Below are positions 17,833 to 27,010 of a stretch of DNA of 64,000 bases, piece after piece. Below the pieces are notes generated by a model. It ran no database searches. It saw only the letters and a list, made by a program, of their open reading frames with translations, and was not told the DNA's origin. Source of the stretch: JAUVRX01 sp049664225. Its GTDB lineage: Bacteria; Acidobacteriota; Thermoanaerobaculia; Multivoradales; JAHEKO01. Both the position numbers and the translations under genes were made by a program. The first letter of the stretch is position 1; every line of letters starts with the position of its first letter. The DNA lies in contig JBATEX010000213.1 in the NCBI GenBank assembly GCA_049664225.1, forward strand, positions 150,990 through 214,989. The letters are read 5' to 3'.

Positions 17833-19263
17833 ATGGAATCGACCGAAAAGCGCTTCTTGGACTCGATTCTCGCGGCCGGAGGTAGTCAGGTCGCCCGCAC
17901 CTTCCTGCGCCTGATTGCCGACCTGACCTTGGCACGTCTGGTCTTGCCGGACAGCCACGGCCTGTTCGCCCTGGCCTGGTCCACGGTGGTCATCGCGGGC
18001 TTTGTCCGCGACCTCGGGCTGCCCTATGAGCTGGTCCGTGACCCGAAACACCCCTACGGCACGGTGATGCTCTGGGAGCTGGTGTCGGGCGCCTTCGTTA
18101 CAGCCCTGTTGATCGCTGCGGCACCGCTCTTCGGTCGACTGGACCCCGCCCTGCCCCAGGTCCTTCGTGGCCTCGCACTCTGGGTGCTGATCGAAGCGGC
18201 AGCCGTGGTGCCCCGGGTCTACTTCGAGCGCCAGCTGCAGGTCTCGAAGCTGGTCGGGCCAGAGATCCTCCGAGGATTGACCTTTGCCGTTATCTCCATT
18301 TCGCTGGCAGCTGCCGGCTTCGGCGTCTGGAGCTTCGTTCTGGGTGAGCTTCTGGCCGCCACCGTCTTCCTGATCATTCTGTGGTCTAAGGCGCGAGGCG
18401 CTTTCTCCCTGAAGGCCGACCCACGGCTGATACCCGGCCTGTTGGGAAGAAGCAGTCTTCTCTTCGTTATTGCCCTGGTGGCCAACACCACACCTTTCGT
18501 TGGGCGCTACATCGTGGAGGTGGTGGACACGACTTCCATGGTGGGACAGTTCGAGAAGGCCTTCCTGTGGGCCTTTCGAGCTCAGATCCTGCTGATCCCG
18601 GCACTCGGCAGGGTGATCTATCCGGCTCTGGTGGCCTATCGATCCGATCGGACACGCTTCGTCGGCGCTTTTCGCCTCGGCACCGTGGCAATCCTCTCGA
18701 TCGAGGTGATGTTGGCCTATTTCCTGTTCTTCAATGCCGAGATCGTACTGCTCAAGATCCTGCTGGGACCCAACTGGGAGCCGGCGGTACACCTGCTGCG
18801 AATCCTCTGCTTCCTGCCTCTGGTCGATCCGTTCAATCGGCTCGGCGGGGAGATGCTGAAGGCCTACCGTAAGGATCGGGTCTGGTTGCTCATCGTGCTG
18901 GTGAATCTGGCGTCTCTCGTCGGCTTCGGCTGGTTTCTCGCCCAGCGGATGGGGCCGGCAGGCATGGCCTGGGCACACTACCTTATGCTCGGTCACCTGA
19001 TCATGGCGTGGCGGGTTTACCGGATCTGTGGCCCCGAGTTCTGGCGCCTGGTGCGCGATCTCCTGATTACGTATCTCCTGCCGCTACCGTTCTTCCTCGC
19101 CATCGCCTACTTCTTCCCGGCGGCCAGTTGGGGTCGCTTCGCGGCGTCCCTCGTGGGAGGGGCTCTCGTCGGCGGCATGATGCTGTTTCGCTTCGCCGCG
19201 CCCTTTCGGGCGTTCTTCCTCGACAAGCCGGCCGACGTGGCAACCCCAGACCCCTCGCCATGA
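17833..19263 (+). CDS. Polysaccharide flippase (Wzx/MOP superfamily)
   Basis: 476 residues with about 12-14 hydrophobic segments through the whole length and basic cytoplasmic loops, as in the polysaccharide transporter branch of the MOP superfamily. The N-terminal helix contains the usual early glycine/arginine-rich GGSQVARTFLRLIADL stretch. These proteins move undecaprenyl-linked oligosaccharide from the inner to the outer leaflet of the cytoplasmic membrane. It sits between two glycosyltransferases, and its TGA overlaps the ATG of the next gene (ATGA), indicating coupled translation. No Wzy polymerase is recognised next to it; one of the other polytopic proteins in the window could fill that role. 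Confidence 0.9.
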   Translation: MESTEKRFLDSILAAGGSQVARTFLRLIADLTLARLVLPDSHGLFALAWSTVVIAGFVRDLGLPYELVRDPKHPYGTVMLWELVSGAFVTALLIAAAPLFGRLDPALPQVLRGLALWVLIEAAAVVPRVYFERQLQVSKLVGPEILRGLTFAVISISLAAAGFGVWSFVLGELLAATVFLIILWSKARGAFSLKADPRLIPGLLGRSSLLFVIALVANTTPFVGRYIVEVVDTTSMVGQFEKAFLWAFRAQILLIPALGRVIYPALVAYRSDRTRFVGAFRLGTVAILSIEVMLAYFLFFNAEIVLLKILLGPNWEPAVHLLRILCFLPLVDPFNRLGGEMLKAYRKDRVWLLIVLVNLASLVGFGWFLAQRMGPAGMAWAHYLMLGHLIMAWRVYRICGPEFWRLVRDLLITYLLPLPFFLAIAYFFPAASWGRFAASLVGGALVGGMMLFRFAAPFRAFFLDKPADVATPDPSP

Positions 19264-20372
19264 CTTCACCGAGCGATTCCTCGAGGCCCAAGGTGGCCGT
19301 CATCCTCTCCGGCTATGGCCAGGTGCAGCGGGGTGCCGAGGCCCTGCTGTCTCAATGGCTTCCCCGTCTCGAGAATCGCCTCGATCTCCACGTCTACTCC
19401 CGGTCGGGAAGAGGCCCGGGGGGAGTTGCCAGGCCGGCCATTTCGCGCTCCTCGATCGAGTCCTGGTACCTGGCGACTCGCGCCGGACGCAAGGTGTTGG
19501 ACACGCTCTATCTGGAGCCGATCCACCTCGAGTGGACGAGCCACCTCCTGGCATCGCTACCCTCGTTGATCCGGGGTCGCTTCGATGTCATCTGGCACGA
19601 AACGGGGCTGTGGGGCGGCTATCTGCTTTCCTGGCTTCGCCGGTTCACAGGGGTCCGTCTGCTCGATGTGGCGCACAGCAATCAGCTGGGGTGGGAGTTG
19701 CCGTTCGCCCGCCGGCGACCCGATATCTTCGTCGCCCAGAGCGACAGCTTCGCCGAACAGATCCGCGTCCAGGTACCCGGACTTCGGGTCGAGGTCGTGC
19801 GACAGGGAGTCGATTGCGATTTCTTCAGGCCGGGGGTGGAACGCTACCCGATCGAGTTGCAACCTCCCGTGGTGCTGGTGGTAGGCGCCCTGTCGCCGGA
19901 GAAGGCTCCTGGGCTCGCGATCGAGGCGGTCGCCAGAACCCGAGCCTCCCTGGTTCTGGCAGGTGACGGACCCTTGGCATCGTCGCTGGATGCTGTGGCC
20001 CACGAGCGACTCGGCCCTGATCGCTACCGACGCCTCGCCCTTCAGCGCGAACAGATGCCCAGCCTTTATGCCGCAGCGGACCTCCTGTTGGCACCCTCCC
20101 CCCGTGAAGCCGGACCTCTGGCAGTATTGGAGGCGATGGCCTGTAACAAGCCGGTGGTCGCCACCGCCGATTCGGCCCGTCAGGAGATGGCCGGGGAAGG
20201 CGGCATCCTGGTGCGCGGTGCCGACCCCCAGAGCTTTTCCGACGCCATTGAAAACACTCTCGGTGTGCAGTGGGGCGATCGACCCCGACAACAGGCTCTC
20301 TCTCATTCGGTGGATGACTCCGCCAGGATGCTTGGAGATCTACTCTGCGAGCTGGGCAGGAGGCGACCATGA
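19260..20372 (+). CDS. Glycosyltransferase family 4
   Basis: 370 residues from the ATG at 19260 that overlaps the flippase stop; the frame is open upstream but inside the flippase gene. The GT-B signature in the C-terminal half is clear: VLVVGALSPEKAPGLAIEAV, LVLAGDGP, and the EX7E-like PREAGPLAVLEAMACNKPVVA that binds the nucleotide sugar (about residues 282-302). The N-terminus begins with VAVILSGYGQVQRGAEALL, a glycine-bearing donor loop. It overlaps the next gene by ATGA too. Role: cytoplasmic transfer of a hexose in assembly of the surface polymer. Confidence 0.92.
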   Translation: MTSPSDSSRPKVAVILSGYGQVQRGAEALLSQWLPRLENRLDLHVYSRSGRGPGGVARPAISRSSIESWYLATRAGRKVLDTLYLEPIHLEWTSHLLASLPSLIRGRFDVIWHETGLWGGYLLSWLRRFTGVRLLDVAHSNQLGWELPFARRRPDIFVAQSDSFAEQIRVQVPGLRVEVVRQGVDCDFFRPGVERYPIELQPPVVLVVGALSPEKAPGLAIEAVARTRASLVLAGDGPLASSLDAVAHERLGPDRYRRLALQREQMPSLYAAADLLLAPSPREAGPLAVLEAMACNKPVVATADSARQEMAGEGGILVRGADPQSFSDAIENTLGVQWGDRPRQQALSHSVDDSARMLGDLLCELGRRRP

Positions 20373-21136
20373 AGGGTTGGTTGCCACGGCGGACCCTGCC
20401 AGTCCTCATGTACCACCGCCTTGGGTCTTGCCCGGGTGGTGACCCGCGGCTCTGGGTTACGGAAGAGACTTTCGCCCTCCATCTGATGTGGATTCAGAAT
20501 CGTGGTCTGCGAACGCTTTCACTCGACGAAGCCTACGAAAGCTTTCGCTCGGGCAGTTTCTCGAGCAAGGCCGTTCTGATCACCTTCGACGACGCCTTCG
20601 CCGAGACCCTGGAGCGTGCAGCTCCTCTGCTCCAGAAGTACGCCATGCGCAGCACGGTCTTCGTGCCGGCCGGGCTCCTGGGGGAGACAGTCACACTGAG
20701 CTCCGAAGGAGGCTCCTACGAAACTGCTGCCGAAGGCCGGATCGTGGACGAAGGGGGTCTGAGGAAATGGGTCGATCGTGGGCAGGAGGTCGGCTCTCAT
20801 TCGTTGACCCACAAGGATCTGACCGGCAGCAGCTTCGAGACCGCCGGCGCGGAAGCTGCTCGATCGAAGCAGCGCCTGGAGGAGGTTCTGGACCAGCCGA
20901 TCCTGGACTTCTGCTACCCGTTTGCCAATCACGACGCGGCCGCTCGCCGGGCCGTCTCCGAGGCAGGCTACCGGGCGGCCTACGCCGGTGAGCCGCCAAC
21001 TACCGATCTGTTCGCCTTGCCCAGAATGATGGTCTTCCCAGAGGATTCCGAACAGCGGTACGCGCGCAAGCTGTCCGGCTTCTACTACTGGATCTCAGCT
21101 TGGCACGAGAGACTGGGCCAGGTCAGGCCTCGATGA
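20369..21136 (+). CDS. Polysaccharide deacetylase (NodB homology)
   Basis: 255 residues. All NodB motifs are visible: TFDD with catalytic base D74 and metal ligand D75, HSLTH with zinc ligands H144 and H148, and CYPFANHD as motif 3. The N-terminal PVLMYHRLG segment is also typical of carbohydrate esterase family 4. There is no signal peptide, so it may act on a cytoplasmic intermediate or be released by another route. The start overlaps the GT4 stop (ATGA), making it part of the same operon, and it probably removes N-acetyl groups from the polysaccharide or its precursor. Confidence 0.92.
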   Translation: MKGWLPRRTLPVLMYHRLGSCPGGDPRLWVTEETFALHLMWIQNRGLRTLSLDEAYESFRSGSFSSKAVLITFDDAFAETLERAAPLLQKYAMRSTVFVPAGLLGETVTLSSEGGSYETAAEGRIVDEGGLRKWVDRGQEVGSHSLTHKDLTGSSFETAGAEAARSKQRLEEVLDQPILDFCYPFANHDAAARRAVSEAGYRAAYAGEPPTTDLFALPRMMVFPEDSEQRYARKLSGFYYWISAWHERLGQVRPR

Positions 21137-21153
21137 ATCGCGCCTTCCCAGGC

Positions 21154-21184
21154 GATGCCGTGGGTCCCATGAACAGTGCGGGCT
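21154..21184 (+). repeat. 31-bp dispersed repeat, copy A
   Basis: It matches the last 31 bases of the window (63970-64000) at 28 of 31 positions; the core is GATGCCGTGGG, then CCCATGA, then AGTGCGGGCT. The sequence continues here as AGGGACTC. It lies in the 86-bp gap between the deacetylase and the acetyltransferase. It may be a solitary end of an insertion element, but no transposase is nearby. Confidence 0.85.
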
Positions 21185-21222
21185 AGGGACTCATCTCGAT
21201 TCATGGCAGACTTGGTTTACCC

Positions 21223-21753
21223 ATGAGTGTTTGGCCGAATTTCCGCCGCGACCTGCGACGCATCCGCGAGATCAAGGGGAAGGGGACTTTCCGTACTTTC
21301 GTGGAGGCCATGCTGTTCGACTCCGGGTTTCAGGCCCTCGCGGCATACCGGATGGGCTCCAGCTTTCGGAAGTGGGGGTGGCCGGTCCTTCCCGCCGTTT
21401 TTCGACGCTGGGCGATCGGCTCCTGCGGCATCGACATTCTGCCCCAGGCGCGGATCGGCGGCGGCTGCTATATCGCCCACGGACTCGGCCTGGTTGTCGG
21501 CGGCACGACGGTAATCGGTGAGGACTGCACCCTGCTCCAGGGAGTGACCCTCGGCGAAGCGCGCTTTTCCGAGGACGCCTGTCCCCGGATCGGCAACCGG
21601 GTGACGATCGGCGTGAATGCCGTGGTGCTGGGAGGCGTCTCGGTGGGCGACGACGCTTTCGTGGGAGCGGGAGCCGTCGTCCTCGAGGACGTTCCTGCCG
21701 CCAGCCTGGCAGTGGGCACTCCAGCCCGAAGTCGTCCTCTCACCAACGGCTAG
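21223..21753 (+). CDS. Serine O-acetyltransferase-like protein (left-handed beta helix)
   Basis: 176 residues. The N-terminal about 70 residues are helical, and the rest is a hexapeptide-repeat left-handed beta helix (IAHGLGLVVGGTTVIGEDC, VTIGVNAVVLGGVSVGDDA) with the HGxGLVVG motif of serine acetyltransferases. It is shorter than classical CysE (about 270) because the N-terminal domain is reduced. Since it lies at the end of a polysaccharide operon, it may O- or N-acetylate a sugar or serve cysteine synthesis; both fit the family. No SD is evident before the ATG at 21223. Its TAG stop is shared with the convergent gene in a CTAG palindrome. Confidence 0.85.
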   Translation: MSVWPNFRRDLRRIREIKGKGTFRTFVEAMLFDSGFQALAAYRMGSSFRKWGWPVLPAVFRRWAIGSCGIDILPQARIGGGCYIAHGLGLVVGGTTVIGEDCTLLQGVTLGEARFSEDACPRIGNRVTIGVNAVVLGGVSVGDDAFVGAGAVVLEDVPAASLAVGTPARSRPLTNG

Positions 21754-22679
21754 GCTGGATCGGACTTCAACCTGGGCGGTGGCGGTAGAGGGTCCCTGAA
21801 GCCGCTCCAGAGTCCCTTCGCTTTCGACGCGACAGCCTCCGCGTTCCCCCTGGGCAACTCCCTCAGAAGAGCACCCCCCAGGGCCGCGATGTTGGCAATC
21901 ACGAAGAGCGTCAGCGCCGGAAGACGAAAATGCCGCCTCGCGTAGAGGGCGTTGCTACGACCCGTATGAAAGGTCTTGAAAGGCGTATAGCTGCCGCCGG
22001 TAGACGTGGCCACCTTGTGCCAGAGGCGACTCTCTGGAACATAGCGCAGCCGGAAGCCCGCATCCAGGGCCCTGCGGCACCAGTCCGCATCTTCCACCCC
22101 GATGAAGAACATTGGGTCGAATAGCCCGACCTGTTCCAGGACACCGCGAGGGACCAGTAGACAGCAGGTCGTCAGGTAGGTGACATCTTTGGGCTCGTCC
22201 CATGCAGGCCCGTCCGGTTGCCGAATCCCGAGCTCCTGGGTCACCGTCTCGCGCAGCCGCAATCGTCCCCCGGCCGCCCAGATGAGATCTGGTGGCTGGT
22301 GGAAGTAGATCTTCGGTCCGGCAGCCCCGACTTGGTCTTCGAGGCAGGCTTCGATGAGTGGTGGTAGGAATCCCTGGTCGACCTCCACGTCGGTATTGAG
22401 CAGCAGGACCCAACCGCAGTCGTACCGCTCCAGGAGGTGCCGAATTCCCGCCACGTTGCCGGCCGCGAAGCCCAGGTTCTCGCCGGTCTCCAGGACCTCG
22501 ATGTCCGGTCGCTCCCGACGCAATCTGGCGACCGAGTCGTCGGTGGAGCCGTTGTCCACTACCAGTCTCTGCAGGGGTGGCCCGTCGATCTGGTCGAGCT
22601 GGCCAAGGACGTCGAGTGCGTCGTCGATGCCGTTCCAGTTGACGAGAACCACGGCCACCGACGCCGACGGGTCACGCAT
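21750..22679 (-). CDS. Glycosyltransferase family 2 (rhamnosyltransferase-like)
   Basis: 309 residues. GT-A features: VAVVLVNWNG at the N-terminus, VDNGSTDDSV (residues 41-50), ENLGFAAGNVAGIR (67-80), and the metal-binding NTD at 95-97. A GVEDADWCRRALDAGFRL motif lies near residue 195. This set is characteristic of the GT2 subgroup annotated as rhamnosyl- or N-acetylglucosaminyl-diphospho-decaprenol transferases. It follows the oxidoreductase gene at 22683-24005 with a 3-bp gap, so the two are co-transcribed. It converges with the acetyltransferase through a shared CTAG. Confidence 0.92.
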   Translation of the reverse strand: MRDPSASVAVVLVNWNGIDDALDVLGQLDQIDGPPLQRLVVDNGSTDDSVARLRRERPDIEVLETGENLGFAAGNVAGIRHLLERYDCGWVLLLNTDVEVDQGFLPPLIEACLEDQVGAAGPKIYFHQPPDLIWAAGGRLRLRETVTQELGIRQPDGPAWDEPKDVTYLTTCCLLVPRGVLEQVGLFDPMFFIGVEDADWCRRALDAGFRLRYVPESRLWHKVATSTGGSYTPFKTFHTGRSNALYARRHFRLPALTLFVIANIAALGGALLRELPRGNAEAVASKAKGLWSGFRDPLPPPPRLKSDPA

Positions 22680-22682
22680 CGA

Positions 22683-24005
22683 TCAGGGCCTCGCGGCGAC
22701 GATCTCATCGACCGCTCGCTTACCGCTCCGCATCGAGTGGTCCATGTTGAAGTACTGCCACTCGCCGAATCGACCTGCCGTGCGGATGCCGTACTGCAAG
22801 AGCCACTCTCGGATGGTCGCTACGTTGGCGGCATGGGCGAGGTCATAGATCACGTAAGCAGGCAGAATCTCCTCCGTGTGCACGAACGAGATCGTATCGT
22901 CGGAGGTAATCAGCCTGGCGGCAAGCAGGCCTTCGACGGTCTTCTCCACCGCCGCGTCCCGATCCAGGGGCCGCACATCCGAGAAGGCCACCTCGGTGGA
23001 GATGGCACTCTTGCCCGCCGGCACCGTGTCAGGACTGAAGTTCGCAGGTATCGAGAGGCGGTGGAAGGGAAACTCGTCCTCGTAGAAATAGATCCAGTGC
23101 TTGTCGGAGATGGCCTCGCGGTCGATGCCCAGGTTGACGCAGTAGATCCCCTGGTACCGCAACCCTTCGCAGGCACGCTTCACCTCTGGCGGCACACCGG
23201 GAATGAAGTGTGGGACGAACGGCAGCGGCAGCGTATAGATCAGTTGGTCGAAGGGCACGACTTCACCGTCCTCGAAGACGACCTGCTTGGCAGGCAGCTC
23301 GATGCGAACGGCCGTGCGGTCGAGATTGAGGCCGGAAACCCTATTCCCCAGAGCTCTCGGCAGGGGCTCGATGCCGCCCTGCTTCGTGTACCAGAAAAGC
23401 GCCGTGGCACCTACCTGGTCTACCTCACCCGTCAGTGCGCCGTGGATGATCCTCTCGATGTCTGGGGTCGGGACGCGACGGCCGATCCAACTGAAATCCA
23501 TCGTCGAAGGCTCCACCGTCCAGATCTTCTTGGCATACGGAATCATCAGGTGATCGGCGATGCCGTCCCCGAAGAAACCACGCATCCACTCCTCGTAGTT
23601 CCCAGGGTTGAAATCGCCCCTGGCCTGGGCTTCCACGGCGCGGGTGAGGCCCACGAGGCACTCCCTGACGATCGGGATGGGCAGCCCGAAGAGGTGAGCC
23701 TGGAACGGAAACTGGGTGTAGAGATCGTGAGCCCGGTGGTAGATGTAGGCCCGCCTCTCCTGGGCATGGAAGTTGTCTCCAAGGAGATCGCGGATCAGCT
23801 CCTCCATTTCCTTGTCGATCGTGAACAGGATGTGAGGGCCGTAGTCGAAGCGGTACCCTCCTACGTCCACGGTCCGCGCCAGGCCACCGACTCGGGCTTC
23901 CCGCTCGTAGATCTGCCAGTGTTGCTCACCGGCCAGCTGCAGGTGATAGGCCGCCGATAGTCCGGCCAGGCCTCCACCCAGGATGACGTCCTGTCTTTCC
24001 CGCAT
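22683..24005 (-). CDS. FAD-dependent oxidoreductase (protoporphyrinogen oxidase / UDP-galactopyranose mutase-like)
   Basis: 440 residues from the ATG at 24005; the frame is open to 24305 but the dinucleotide-binding motif GGGLAGLSAAYHL must be close to the N-terminus, and it follows this ATG directly. A second hallmark is YEREARVGGLARTVD with an acidic end to strand 2, then RFDYGPHILF, the Gly-His box that lies near the flavin in UDP-galactopyranose mutase and its relatives. The C-terminal LIYTLPLPFVP and VNLGID segments also fit the flavin amine oxidoreductase superfamily. Context (directly upstream of a GT2 and beside a polysaccharide operon) supports action on a nucleotide sugar or lipid-linked sugar, but haem or carotenoid oxidation cannot be excluded. 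Confidence 0.85.
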   Translation of the reverse strand: MRERQDVILGGGLAGLSAAYHLQLAGEQHWQIYEREARVGGLARTVDVGGYRFDYGPHILFTIDKEMEELIRDLLGDNFHAQERRAYIYHRAHDLYTQFPFQAHLFGLPIPIVRECLVGLTRAVEAQARGDFNPGNYEEWMRGFFGDGIADHLMIPYAKKIWTVEPSTMDFSWIGRRVPTPDIERIIHGALTGEVDQVGATALFWYTKQGGIEPLPRALGNRVSGLNLDRTAVRIELPAKQVVFEDGEVVPFDQLIYTLPLPFVPHFIPGVPPEVKRACEGLRYQGIYCVNLGIDREAISDKHWIYFYEDEFPFHRLSIPANFSPDTVPAGKSAISTEVAFSDVRPLDRDAAVEKTVEGLLAARLITSDDTISFVHTEEILPAYVIYDLAHAANVATIREWLLQYGIRTAGRFGEWQYFNMDHSMRSGKRAVDEIVAARP

Positions 24006-24177
24006 AGTACTCGCTTGAGATGATCGAAAACTCTTCGCCGCACGACGCTCGGCGACATGGCCGGGGCTCGAAATCGATGATGGCCCAGTATCTCGGAGCC
24101 TCTGAAGGTTGTCAACCGAGGCCGCCCCACGCTCGGGCAGCTCCGGCTCGCTCGCCTTGGATTGGCATTGCGGACTC

Positions 24178-26097
24178 CTACCGCAGTTCCAAGACGGTGA
24201 ATCGGCCATCTGGAGAGCGGTAGATCTGCTCGGCCAGCCGACCGGGCTCTGCGAGGAAGTCGAGGAAAGCTCGGGGGTAGGGGATCCCTCGATTGCGGCT
24301 GTCAATCAAGATATGGGTCAGTCCGTTGTCTCGCAGCAACTCCAGCACTTCCGACTTTGTCTCACAATTCATCACGAGCTGCCTGGTCTGTGAGGCTTCG
24401 AAGAAGCTGTCAGCGAGATACTCACGATGGCAGAAGAACCCATGATTGGTGTTCACCATCACGAGGCGCGCCTCCACAGGCAGGCTCTCGTTGATGAACC
24501 TGTAGACGGGGTGGACGACTGCCTGACTCACTGCGCGACCGTCGCTCAGATATTCGCCGGCCAGCTTCCAGCCGCCCAGCATGAACCGGCCACCCGACTG
24601 CACCACGATCACCACGATCAGAACGGTTACAAGCAGCTCGCCCAGGCGTCGGCCACCCCTGGAGTTGGATCGAGACACGAGCTCGGCCAGCGAGCAAGCC
24701 GCTGCCGTCGCCAGAAACGGCAGAATGGGGATCAGGAATCGCATTTGCTGCGAGGTCAGACCCCAGGAGACGAAATAGAGCCCCGAGATCCAGAGACATC
24801 GACGAACCAGATCGCTCCCTCGTGCCATCCATAGGCTAAGCGGGATCCAGACCAGCCAGAGAGGATGAATCTGCCCTTCGAATCGCTCGTAGCCTTGCCC
24901 GCCCAGCAGGATGACGCGAAACGGCAGTAGCAGATAGTCGATGAATCTCCGACCCATGCCGATGCCCCGTTGCCATTCGCGCAGCATCTCGCCCAGCTCC
25001 AGGCTCCAGCTCGGACCGCCGAACGCTTCGTAAAGAAACGGATAGACGGGGTTGCCGGTGAAGAGCCAGCTCTTCACGAACCACACGAGGAGAACCACCA
25101 CGGAGGGCGCAACGAGGATGGTCAGCGCTTGGAGCAAGCCCCCTGGGGCCGGTCTCCTCCTGCGCCACTCCAGACACAGGAGGAATGCAAGACAGAGCAC
25201 CGCGACGAACCCGGTCAGCTTGAGCCCGGCCAGCAGGCCCGCAAGAAGCCCGACGACCGTCAAGTCCCCTGGCACGATTCGTTCTTGCCTCAGGACCGCA
25301 TGAAGCAACAGAAAACTCACGAAGAAGAAGAAGGCATAGGCCAGGTCCACGTAGGCAATACGGATCTCCGCCAGCACCACTTGATTGCAGAGCACCAGGG
25401 CGGCGCCGAACAAACCGAAGAGAGGCCCGGCGCTGCGGCGCACGATCCAGAAAACCGCTATGAGGGTCAGAACGCCCAACCAGTAGTGAACCAGCTTCGC
25501 CAGCACGTAATCGCGCACCAGGATTGCAACGAGGAAGAGCAATTCTGTGTTCAGCGGCCAGTTGGAGTAGACGTTGAAGGGTATGGGCCTGAAACCGCCG
25601 TTCTCCGCCCACAGCCGCGGCACCGTGAGGTGATAGACGTTGGCGTCCCAGCCGACTGCCGGCCAGATGGTCTGCAGAAAAAGAGCCCACAACAAGAGGC
25701 CCACGGCAGCCGCGGCGGTTGCCACCTCCCAGCGAGGGAATCTGAAATGCCTCCAGCCAGCCATCTCAGGAGCGACAGCTCCAGAGACGACTGCTCCTGC
25801 CAAGGTCACCACGAGGAAGCCGGCGAGACCGTAAACGATTCCCGTTGCTAGCAGACCCGCGGCTGCGAGTATGAAGGCGATGACGATCCAGACTCCCATG
25901 CCGAGAGCCTGTCGAACCACGAAGGGTGCCCAGGCTGCCTCTCGGCGGCGGAGAACCAACCCCTCGACCAGCCGCCCAGAGACCTGAAACAGGAGGACCA
26001 GCAGCACCAACCAGAGAACTTGAGAGAGGATGAATCCCATACGGGTGTGAATTTCGGGGTTGACGATGGTCGCGAAGGTTATTGTATAGTCAGCCAT
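24178..26097 (-). CDS. GT-C-like polytopic membrane protein
   Basis: 639 residues. The frame is open to 26178 with several possible starts. I chose the ATG at 26097 because GAGG (26103-26106) sits five bases before it. At least 12 hydrophobic segments are visible. The first large loop has VGWDANVYHLTVPRLW (D151), an aspartate position common in GT-C transferases of the GT39/DUF2029 type, and a PLNTELLFLVAI stretch follows. The soluble C-terminal part (from about residue 540) contains short beta/alpha segments. It resembles the GT-C genes at the left of the window in layout but not in motif wording. Probably a periplasm-facing sugar transferase; substrate unknown. Confidence 0.7.
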   Translation of the reverse strand: MADYTITFATIVNPEIHTRMGFILSQVLWLVLLVLLFQVSGRLVEGLVLRRREAAWAPFVVRQALGMGVWIVIAFILAAAGLLATGIVYGLAGFLVVTLAGAVVSGAVAPEMAGWRHFRFPRWEVATAAAAVGLLLWALFLQTIWPAVGWDANVYHLTVPRLWAENGGFRPIPFNVYSNWPLNTELLFLVAILVRDYVLAKLVHYWLGVLTLIAVFWIVRRSAGPLFGLFGAALVLCNQVVLAEIRIAYVDLAYAFFFFVSFLLLHAVLRQERIVPGDLTVVGLLAGLLAGLKLTGFVAVLCLAFLLCLEWRRRRPAPGGLLQALTILVAPSVVVLLVWFVKSWLFTGNPVYPFLYEAFGGPSWSLELGEMLREWQRGIGMGRRFIDYLLLPFRVILLGGQGYERFEGQIHPLWLVWIPLSLWMARGSDLVRRCLWISGLYFVSWGLTSQQMRFLIPILPFLATAAACSLAELVSRSNSRGGRRLGELLVTVLIVVIVVQSGGRFMLGGWKLAGEYLSDGRAVSQAVVHPVYRFINESLPVEARLVMVNTNHGFFCHREYLADSFFEASQTRQLVMNCETKSEVLELLRDNGLTHILIDSRNRGIPYPRAFLDFLAEPGRLAEQIYRSPDGRFTVLELR

Positions 26098-26187
26098 CGA
26101 TGCCTCGGGGGGGAGGTCTTCGGACATCACCCCCAAGTCCATGTCTTCAACTCGACTCGGTTCAGCCGCCAACACCACCGCCGACCC

Positions 26188-26970
26188 ATGACACGATCAG
26201 CGCAAGGCTCGACCGAACGCTATCGCCTCGGTCGTTCGGTGGCGGCAACCTCGACCCTGGCTCTGAGTCTGCTGGTCCTGCTGGCGACTCCGAGCCCGAC
26301 TGGGGCTCAGAATCTGCAGGCCACCACAGGTTCCATGGCCTTGCAGAAGAAGCAGGCCGAGAGGCATGGCTTCGAGTTCTTCCGCACGCCCGAAGACGTC
26401 TATGAGGCCGTCGAACGAGGCCAGCTGACCTCGGTGGAAGGTAATGAGCACTTCATTCTCAAGGAAGTCTCCTTCCCTTTCACCCGACCAGAAATCAAGA
26501 GTTTCGTCGAGCTGTTGGCGGAGAAGTACCACGCAGCCTGCGGCGAGGAATTGGTGGTCACCAGTCTGACCCGACCACAGAGCCGCCAACCGAGGAACGC
26601 CTCCAAGCAATCGGTGCACCAAGCAGGCATGGCGATCGATATGCGACGTAGCTGGAATCGCAACTGTCGTCGCTGGATGGCCGATACGCTCCTGACCCTG
26701 GAGGTCAACGGTGTCCTGGACGCCATGCTCGAGTGGCACCCGCAGCACTTCCACGTAGCGCTGTTTCCCTCGCAGTACCGGCAGCACGGATCCGAGATTC
26801 TCGAATCCGGCGAGCGGACGCACTACCAGGTGACGCGCGGCGACACACTGTGGAAGATCGCCAAGCGCCACAACACCGATGTGCTTGCCGTCAAAGAGAT
26901 GAACGGCCTGCGGTCCAGTCGGATCTACGAAGGCCAAGTCCTCAGATTGCCGGCCGCTGGCCGACGCTGA
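26188..26970 (+). CDS. DUF5715/M15-like peptidase with C-terminal LysM
   Basis: 260 residues from the ATG at 26188; the frame is open upstream but this start gives a signal peptide ending around residue 40 (SPTGA-QN). The central domain carries H144-x-x-G-x-A-x-D151 (SVHQAGMAIDMR) and H187-F-H189 in the WHPQHFHVAL segment, the zinc-binding pattern of the M15 (D,D-carboxypeptidase-like) fold annotated as DUF5715. Residues 212-256 are a LysM domain (THYQVTRGDTLWKIAKRH), which binds glycan chains of peptidoglycan. Inferred: a periplasmic peptidoglycan peptidase or remodelling protein. Divergent from the GT-C-like gene (90 bp between starts) and convergent with the macroglobulin gene (40 bp between stops). 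Confidence 0.88.
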   Translation: MTRSAQGSTERYRLGRSVAATSTLALSLLVLLATPSPTGAQNLQATTGSMALQKKQAERHGFEFFRTPEDVYEAVERGQLTSVEGNEHFILKEVSFPFTRPEIKSFVELLAEKYHAACGEELVVTSLTRPQSRQPRNASKQSVHQAGMAIDMRRSWNRNCRRWMADTLLTLEVNGVLDAMLEWHPQHFHVALFPSQYRQHGSEILESGERTHYQVTRGDTLWKIAKRHNTDVLAVKEMNGLRSSRIYEGQVLRLPAAGRR

Positions 26971-27010
26971 ACGGTTGGCCTCCGCCACCCCCCCGTCCGG
27001 GTAAACCACC

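Noticed and set aside
22437..23960. 507-codon open frame opposite the FAD-dependent oxidoreductase gene
   Set aside because: It is antisense to a gene with a clear dinucleotide-binding motif; the translation has low-complexity Arg/Val/Asp composition, no known motif and no SD. Long antisense frames are common in GC-rich DNA.
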